Shown here in pieces: positions 43,896-48,507 of a stretch of DNA of 48,507 nt; position 1 is the stretch's first letter, and each line of letters opens with the position of its first letter. The stretch is from an uncultured Ramlibacter sp. (GTDB taxonomy: Bacteria; Pseudomonadota; Gammaproteobacteria; Burkholderiales; Burkholderiaceae_C). The position numbers and the translations under genes are program-made. The notes beneath the pieces are model-generated. The model was not told where the DNA came from. It was given only the letters and a program-made list of their open reading frames with translations, and made no database searches. Where the stretch lies: contig NZ_CAKZHQ010000034.1 in NCBI RefSeq assembly GCF_936925435.1, positions 1 to 48,507 of the forward strand, read 5' to 3'.

Positions 43896-44627
43896 ATGAC
43901 CCAAACCGCTGCCCGTACAGACAAGATTCTTGTCGTCGACGATGACGCCCGCATCCGCGACCTGCTGCGCCGCTACCTGACCCAGGAAGGCTTTGAAGTC
44001 ATCCTGGCCGAAGACGGCAAGGCCCTGAACCGGCTGATGCTGCGCGAGACCGCCGACCTGATCGTGCTCGACCTGATGATGCCCGGCGAGGACGGCCTGT
44101 CGATCTGCCGGCGCCTGCGCGCCGCCAACGACCGCACGCCCATCATCATGCTCACCGCCAAGGGCGAGGACGTGGACCGCATCGTCGGGCTGGAAGTCGG
44201 CGCCGACGACTACCTGGGCAAACCCTTCAATCCGCGCGAGCTGCTGGCCCGCGTCCACGCCGTGCTGCGCCGCCGCCCTCTGCAGGAGGCGCCCGGCGCC
44301 CCCTCCAGCGACAACGAGGTGGTCACCTTCGGTCCCTTCGCCTTCGACCTGGGCGCCCGCACCCTGCGCAAGAACGGCGACGAGCTGCCCCTGACGACCG
44401 GCGAGTTCGCCATGCTCAAGGCCCTGGTGCGCCATCCGCGCCAGCCGCTGTCGCGCGAGAAGCTGGCCCAGCTGGCCCGCGGCCGCGAGTTCGAGCCCTT
44501 CGACCGCAGCCTGGACGTGCAGGTCTCGCGCCTGCGCAAACTGGTCGAGCTCGATGCCGCCGCACCGCGCTATATTCAGACCGTCTGGGGCGTGGGCTAC
44601 GTCTTCGTGCCGGACGGTGCGGGCTGA
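43896..44627 (+). CDS. ompR: OmpR-type osmolarity/envelope response regulator
   Basis: A 243-aa transcription factor. The receiver (KILVVDDDARIRDLLRRYLT) has phospho-Asp59 in LIVLDLMMPGEDG and Lys in YLGKPFNPRELLARVH. The winged-helix DNA-binding domain (about 145-240) has LRKNGDELPLTTGEFAMLKA and SRLRKLVELDAAAPRYIQTV. The sequence and the downstream EnvZ-like kinase identify it as OmpR rather than a generic OmpR-family member. I start at ATG 43896 with GGAG upstream; the ORF extends eleven codons further without a ribosome site. Confidence 0.95.
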   Translation: MTQTAARTDKILVVDDDARIRDLLRRYLTQEGFEVILAEDGKALNRLMLRETADLIVLDLMMPGEDGLSICRRLRAANDRTPIIMLTAKGEDVDRIVGLEVGADDYLGKPFNPRELLARVHAVLRRRPLQEAPGAPSSDNEVVTFGPFAFDLGARTLRKNGDELPLTTGEFAMLKALVRHPRQPLSREKLAQLARGREFEPFDRSLDVQVSRLRKLVELDAAAPRYIQTVWGVGYVFVPDGAG

Positions 44628-44680
44628 TCCCTCCAGGACACCGGCACACAAATCAACGGCAGGCTTGAGCAGGGGGCAAG

Positions 44681-46147
44681 GTGATTCGAGGCGTTACGAC
44701 AGCCAGCATTGATGTCACCGGGCCGACCCCGCTGGAGACCGCGCCGGCGCCACTGGAGATGCGGCCGCGTGTCGGCCTGTCCCTCTTCTGGCGCACCTTC
44801 TTCCTGTTGTCGCTGCTGCTGATCGGCTCCATCGTCGCCTGGCTGCAGACCTTCCGCGCCCTGGAGTTCGAGCCGCGGGCGGTGCAGACGGCCCAGCAGA
44901 TCGCCTCCCTGGTCAATCTCAGCCGGGCCGCCCTGGTCTATTCCGATGCCATCGCCCGGGTCTCGCTGATCAAGACCCTGGCCGAGCAGGAAGGCGTGCG
45001 CATCCTGCCGCGCGAGCCCAAGGACAAGTTCCTCACTTTTGCCCCCGGCGCACTGGACGATGAGATCGTCGATGAGCTGGTCAGCCGGCTCGGCTCCGGC
45101 ACGGTGTTGGCCGCCAGCGTCAACGGCGAGCAGGGCCTGTGGATAGGCTTCAAGATCGAAGCCGACTCCTACTGGCTGCTGCTGGACCGGGCCCGCTTCA
45201 TCAAGGTCGGCGGCAAGACCTGGCTGATCTGGCTGGTCACCGCCGCCGCCCTGTCGCTGACCGGCGCGGCCCTGATCGCCCGCCTGATCAACCGGCCGCT
45301 CAAGCAGTTGTCGTTCGCCGCCAGCCGGGTGCGCGACGGCGACTTCGACGCCAGTCGGCTCGACGAGAAGGCCGTGACCAGCGAGATCCGCGAGGTCAAC
45401 ATCGGCTTCAACCGCATGGCCCAGCAACTGGCCAAGATCGAGCAGGACCGCGCCGTCATGCTCGCCGGCATCTCGCATGACCTGCGCACGCCGCTGGCAC
45501 GCCTTCGCCTCGAAACCGAGATGAGCGTGGCCGACCAGGACGCCCGCGACCACATGGCGGCCGACATCGACCAGCTCGACGCCATCATCGACAAGTTCCT
45601 GGACTACGCCCGCCCCGACCACGCCGAGCTCAAGCCGGTGCTGCTCAACGACGTGATCGAGGCCTGCATCTACGCCGTGCAGGACCGGGGCGACATGCGC
45701 ATCAACCTGGACATCGGCAAGAACCTCTACGTGCTGGCCGACGAGGTCGAGCTGGCCCGGGTGGTGTCCAACCTGATCGAGAACGCCAGGCGCTACGGCA
45801 AGACGCCGGAGACCGGCATCGCGGTGGTCGACATCGCCGCCAAGTCGCGCAACGAGTGGGTGCTGCTCAAGGTGCGCGACCACGGCATGGGCGTCTCACC
45901 CGAGGCCCTGCCCAACCTGATCAAGCCCTTCTTCCGCGGCGATGCCGCCCGCACTGCCGCCACCGGTGCCGGCCTGGGCCTGGCCATCGTCGACAAGACC
46001 GTGCAGCGCATGGGTGGCATCTTCGCCCTGGCCAACACCACCTCGGGCGGGCTGGCAGCCCACATCAAGCTGCAAAAGCCCAAGACCACGATGCCCGGCG
46101 AGAGCGCCGCGGAACTGCGCGCCGAGGCCCTCAACTCGGCCCACTGA
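44681..46147 (+). CDS. envZ: EnvZ-type sensor histidine kinase
   Basis: A 488-aa inner-membrane kinase, partner of OmpR. TM1 is about 36-58 (FWRTFFLLSLLLIGSIVAWL), a periplasmic domain of about 120 residues follows, and TM2 is about 183-206 (TWLIWLVTAAALSLTGAALI). HAMP comes next (about 207-255). HisKA has His266 in ISHDLRTPLARLRLETEM, and the ATPase domain has NLIENARRYGK, VRDHGMGVSPEALP and GAGLGLAIVDKTV. It starts at GTG 44681 with AGGGGG just upstream, 53 bases after ompR. The protein is about 40 residues longer than E. coli EnvZ, mostly at the N-terminus. Confidence 0.94.
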   Translation: MIRGVTTASIDVTGPTPLETAPAPLEMRPRVGLSLFWRTFFLLSLLLIGSIVAWLQTFRALEFEPRAVQTAQQIASLVNLSRAALVYSDAIARVSLIKTLAEQEGVRILPREPKDKFLTFAPGALDDEIVDELVSRLGSGTVLAASVNGEQGLWIGFKIEADSYWLLLDRARFIKVGGKTWLIWLVTAAALSLTGAALIARLINRPLKQLSFAASRVRDGDFDASRLDEKAVTSEIREVNIGFNRMAQQLAKIEQDRAVMLAGISHDLRTPLARLRLETEMSVADQDARDHMAADIDQLDAIIDKFLDYARPDHAELKPVLLNDVIEACIYAVQDRGDMRINLDIGKNLYVLADEVELARVVSNLIENARRYGKTPETGIAVVDIAAKSRNEWVLLKVRDHGMGVSPEALPNLIKPFFRGDAARTAATGAGLGLAIVDKTVQRMGGIFALANTTSGGLAAHIKLQKPKTTMPGESAAELRAEALNSAH

Positions 46148-46157
46148 GCGGCCGGCC

Positions 46158-46652
46158 TCAGGCCGCGCGCACCAGCAGGGCGACGGCGCGCGCCTCGATG
46201 CTCTGGCCCTGGCCCACCGGCCCCAGCTTCTCGGCCGTCTTGGCCTTCACATTGACCTGATCGGGCGCCACGCCCAGCGCCTGGGCCGTGCGCTCGCGCA
46301 TGGCGGCGATATGGGGCGCCAGCTTGGGTGCCTGGGCCACCACCGTGCTGTCCACATTGGCGATCTCCCAGCCCTGGGCCCGCACGGCGCGAGCCGCCTC
46401 GGCCAGCAGGAGGGCGGAATCGGCGCCGGCAAAGCGCGCGTCGGTGTCCGGGAAGTGGCTGCCGATGTCGCCCAGGCCGGCCGCGCCCAGCAGCGCATCG
46501 GTGATGGCGTGCAGCAGTGCGTCAGCATCCGAGTGGCCCAGCAGGCCGCGGTCGAAGGGGATGTGGACGCCGCCCAGAATGAGCTTGCGGCCCGGCACCA
46601 GGGCATGGACGTCCCAGCCCTCGCCGATGCGAAATGGGAAGGCAGTGGTCAT
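46158..46652 (-). CDS. ispF: 2-C-methyl-D-erythritol 2,4-cyclodiphosphate synthase
   Basis: Fifth MEP pathway enzyme. The 164-aa protein starts [20 protein letters not shown] with the metal-binding Asp-x-His, then [38 protein letters not shown], and the Lys/Glu-containing [20 protein letters not shown]. The start at ATG 46652 overlaps the ispD stop by four bases (ATGA), the usual ispDF coupling. The longer frame upstream is a shadow inside ispD. It converges with envZ (10-base gap). Confidence 0.97.
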   Translation of the reverse strand: MTTAFPFRIGEGWDVHALVPGRKLILGGVHIPFDRGLLGHSDADALLHAITDALLGAAGLGDIGSHFPDTDARFAGADSALLLAEAARAVRAQGWEIANVDSTVVAQAPKLAPHIAAMRERTAQALGVAPDQVNVKAKTAEKLGPVGQGQSIEARAVALLVRAA

Positions 46653-47338
46653 TGGCGGCTCCTGAGGACGGCGTCGGCCAGGGCGAAATCGTCCGGGTAC
46701 GTCACCTTGAAGTTCTGCGCCCCGCCCGGTACCAGCAGGGGCTTGTGGCCCAGGGCCTCGACGGCCCCGGCCTCGTCGGTCACCTGGTCGCCGGCGGCTT
46801 GCAGCGCCTGCACCAGCAGGCCCAGGCGGAACATCTGCGGCGTCTGCGCCAGCCATTTGGCCTCGCGCGGCAAGGTGGCGGTCACGCGACCGCCCTCCTC
46901 CATCTTGAGCGTGTCGGCCAGGGGATGGGCCAGCAGGCCGCCCACCGCATCGCCGGCGCAGGCATCAATGAGCTTGTCGACCAGGGCAGCGGTGATCAGG
47001 CAGCGGGCGGCGTCGTGGACCAGCACCCAGTCGGCCTCGCCGGCGCCCTGGGCGCGCAGCGCCTGCAAACCATTCAAAACGGTCGCAGCCCGCGTCGATC
47101 CTCCGCATTCCGCTATCGAATAGCTAGCACCAGGGGGCATGGTGGTGTCGCCGGGCGCCACCACCACCAGGGTGGCGGCCAGCCGCGCCACGCCGGCAAA
47201 GGCCGCCAGCGTGTGCTCGACCATGGGCTTGCCGGCCACCGCCCGGTATTGCTTGGGGCCGTCGCCGCCGGCGCGGCTGCCATGGCCGGCACTGGGGATC
47301 AGGGCAAAAAAACGGGATTGGGGCGGGCTTGCGTTCAT
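46649..47338 (-). CDS. ispD: 2-C-methyl-D-erythritol 4-phosphate cytidylyltransferase
   Basis: Third MEP pathway enzyme, using CTP to make CDP-methylerythritol. The 229-aa protein shows the N-terminal nucleotide loop [20 protein letters not shown] with [14 protein letters not shown], then VHDAARCLI and the C-terminal [20 protein letters not shown] and KVTYPDD. I use ATG 47338 ([18 protein letters not shown]); an in-frame ATG at 47353 is possible but lacks a ribosome site. It diverges from mfd; the promoters probably share the palindrome ATTCTAGAAT (47352-47361). Confidence 0.96.
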   Translation of the reverse strand: MNASPPQSRFFALIPSAGHGSRAGGDGPKQYRAVAGKPMVEHTLAAFAGVARLAATLVVVAPGDTTMPPGASYSIAECGGSTRAATVLNGLQALRAQGAGEADWVLVHDAARCLITAALVDKLIDACAGDAVGGLLAHPLADTLKMEEGGRVTATLPREAKWLAQTPQMFRLGLLVQALQAAGDQVTDEAGAVEALGHKPLLVPGGAQNFKVTYPDDFALADAVLRSRQ

Positions 47339-47351
47339 TGGCGGTGGTCCC

Positions 47352-47361
47352 ATTCTAGAAT
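47352..47361. promoter_or_regulatory. Palindromic ATTCTAGAAT, candidate back-to-back -10 boxes of ispD and mfd
   Basis: Both strands read TAGAAT within this 10-bp palindrome, so divergent promoters for ispD (minus) and mfd (plus) could overlap here. Neither has a convincing -35. The ispD leader would be only a few bases long. Confidence 0.35.
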
Positions 47362-47369
47362 CTGTCACC

Positions 47370-47414
47370 ACACCCCTCGCCACCCGGCGCGGGGTGTTTT
47401 GTATTTGGTTTTTT
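47370..47414 (+). terminator. Terminator-like hairpin directly in front of mfd
   Basis: ACACCCC-T-CGCC pairs with GGCG-C-GGGGTGT around an ACCC loop (11 bp with one mismatch). TTTT and, after a short gap, TTTTTT follow, ending at the base before AATG of mfd. Its form is that of an intrinsic terminator on the mfd strand. No plus-strand gene that it would serve ends nearby, so a leader attenuator of mfd is one explanation. Confidence 0.6.
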
Positions 47415-47415
47415 A

Positions 47416-48507
47416 ATGGACCTCCCCAAACTCACTGCCGGCAAGCGCTTCACCCTGCCCCGTCCCGCCGGTTCGGCCGACGCCCTGCTGCTGGCGCGCC
47501 TGGCCCAGCGCGACAAGGCGCAGGGCCGGCTGACGGCCATCGTCACCAGCGACGCCAACGACGCCCAGCGCCTGCTCGAGGAGATGGCCTTCTTCGCGCC
47601 GGAGCTGCGCTGCTGCCTGTTCCCGGACTGGGAGACCCTGCCCTACGACACCTTCTCGCCGCACCAGGACCTGATCTCCGAGCGGCTGGCCACGCTCTGG
47701 CGCATCCAGCAGAAGGAGGTCGACGTGGTGCTGATGCCGGCCACCACCGCGCTGGTGCGGCTGGCCCCGCCGTCGTTCATGGCCGGCACCACGTTCAACT
47801 TCAAGCAGAAGGCGCGGCTGGACGAGGCGCAGCTCAAGGGCCAGCTCACGCTGGCCGGCTACCAGCACGTCAGCCAGGTCGTCAGCCCCGGCGAATATGC
47901 CGTGCGCGGCGGGCTGATTGACCTGTTCCCGATGGGCAGCCTGGTGCCCTACCGCGTGGACCTGTTCGGCGACGAGATCGATTCGATCCGCACCTTCGAC
48001 CCCGACAGCCAGCGCAGCCTGTACCCGGTGCCGGAGGTGCGGCTGCTGCCTGGGCGCGAATTCCCGATGGACGATGGCGCACGCAAGCTGTTTCGCCAGC
48101 GCGGGCGTGAGCTGCTGGAGGGAGACCCGACCAAAAGCCGCATTTACAAGGACATCGGCAACGGCGTGGCGACCGCTGGCATCGAGTACTACCTGCCACT
48201 GTTCTTCGAGCAGACCGCCACGGTATTCGACTACCTGGGCAGCGCGGCCACTGTGGTGCTGCATGGTGATCTGGAACCGGCATTCCAACGGTTTTGGCAA
48301 GACACCAAGGACCGTTTCCGCCTGGCCCAGGGTGATCCCGAACGCCCGGCGCTGGCACCCGACACCCTGTTCCTGAGCGCCGAGCAGTTTTACGCCCAGG
48401 CCAGCCAACGCGCCCAGTTGGCACTGCGCCCCAGCGAGTCGCCGGGGGGCCGCGACACGGCCGGGGGCAGCGCCTTCGAGCGGGGGGGGGGGCTGGCCGG
48501 GGCGCGG
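47416..48507 (+). CDS. mfd: Transcription-repair coupling factor Mfd, 5' part (runs off the right edge)
   Basis: Mfd removes stalled RNA polymerase and recruits UvrA. The first 364 codons are present. The sequence shows LFPDWETLPYDTFSPHQDLI and SERLATLWRIQ, VLMPATTALVRLAPPSF, VVSPGEYAVRGGLIDLFPMG and VDLFGDEIDSIRTFDPDSQR, all of the UvrB-like N-terminal module. The ATG at 47416 (MDLPKLTAGKRFTLPRPAGS) has no clear Shine-Dalgarno and directly follows a T-run. Near the window edge the coding sequence passes through an 11-G homopolymer (48482-48492) and reads a Gly-rich SPGGRDTAGGSAFERGGGLA that is not typical of Mfd; the frame is still open there. Confidence 0.95.
   Translation, partial: MDLPKLTAGKRFTLPRPAGSADALLLARLAQRDKAQGRLTAIVTSDANDAQRLLEEMAFFAPELRCCLFPDWETLPYDTFSPHQDLISERLATLWRIQQKEVDVVLMPATTALVRLAPPSFMAGTTFNFKQKARLDEAQLKGQLTLAGYQHVSQVVSPGEYAVRGGLIDLFPMGSLVPYRVDLFGDEIDSIRTFDPDSQRSLYPVPEVRLLPGREFPMDDGARKLFRQRGRELLEGDPTKSRIYKDIGNGVATAGIEYYLPLFFEQTATVFDYLGSAATVVLHGDLEPAFQRFWQDTKDRFRLAQGDPERPALAPDTLFLSAEQFYAQASQRAQLALRPSESPGGRDTAGGSAFERGGGLAGAR

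Overview
The window is GC-rich, densely coded bacterial chromosome. Gene content and order point to a betaproteobacterium of the Burkholderiales, most likely a Comamonadaceae-type organism. The signs are the long rpsB-tsf-pyrH-frr-uppS-cdsA-dxr-rseP-bamA-skp-lpxD-fabZ-lpxA-lpxB-rnhB run, a PhaR-type polyhydroxybutyrate regulator, 3-hydroxybutyrate dehydrogenase, and an OmpR/EnvZ pair. This placement is an inference from protein families and synteny; no database search was possible. I saw no CRISPR array, insertion sequence, prophage or replication origin.

Layout. (1) 1-2200, minus strand: the 5' part of carB and all of carA, with their own likely promoter. (2) 2210-17366, minus strand: one long essential-gene block from rpsB leftward. 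It covers translation factors, UMP kinase, undecaprenyl diphosphate and CDP-diacylglycerol synthesis, the MEP isoprenoid enzyme Dxr, the outer-membrane assembly genes rseP-bamA-skp, lipid A synthesis (lpxD, fabZ, lpxA, lpxB), RNase HII and a SPOUT rRNA methyltransferase. Spacings are mostly under 25 bp or overlapping. (3) 17382-21455, plus strand: an amidase and a D-amino-acid dehydrogenase coupled by an ATGA overlap, then the NAD(P)HX repair enzyme Nnr. (4) 21517-26734: a short-chain dehydrogenase, RNase R, tRNA-Leu(CAG), RimO and PhaR.

(5) 26862-36213 is the accessory part and the best candidate for an uncharacterised system. It has a receiver-only response regulator and a FixJ-like regulator on the minus strand. 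Diverging from them are a large MASE1-PAS histidine kinase and then a small two-helix histidine kinase overlapping a second FixJ-like regulator. Tightly spaced behind these is an envelope operon: a SYLF-domain lipoprotein, a patatin-POTRA-barrel (type Vd, PlpD-like) protein and a POTRA-less BamA-like barrel. Two strong inverted repeats and shared short motifs sit in its intergenic regions. I infer a signal-controlled outer-membrane lipid or phospholipid module; the signal and target genes are unknown.

(6) 36210-48507: an ankyrin-like protein, tRNA-Val(GAC), RelA overlapped by an alpha/beta hydrolase gene, bdhA, a phosphoesterase coupled to a diacylglycerol-kinase-like protein, a SIMPL-domain protein, OmpR-EnvZ, IspF-IspD, and the 5' part of mfd at the right edge. 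The mfd start is preceded by a hairpin with the form of an intrinsic terminator. The longest gene-free stretch is about 215 bp (28033-28246), so no gap exceeds 300 bp.
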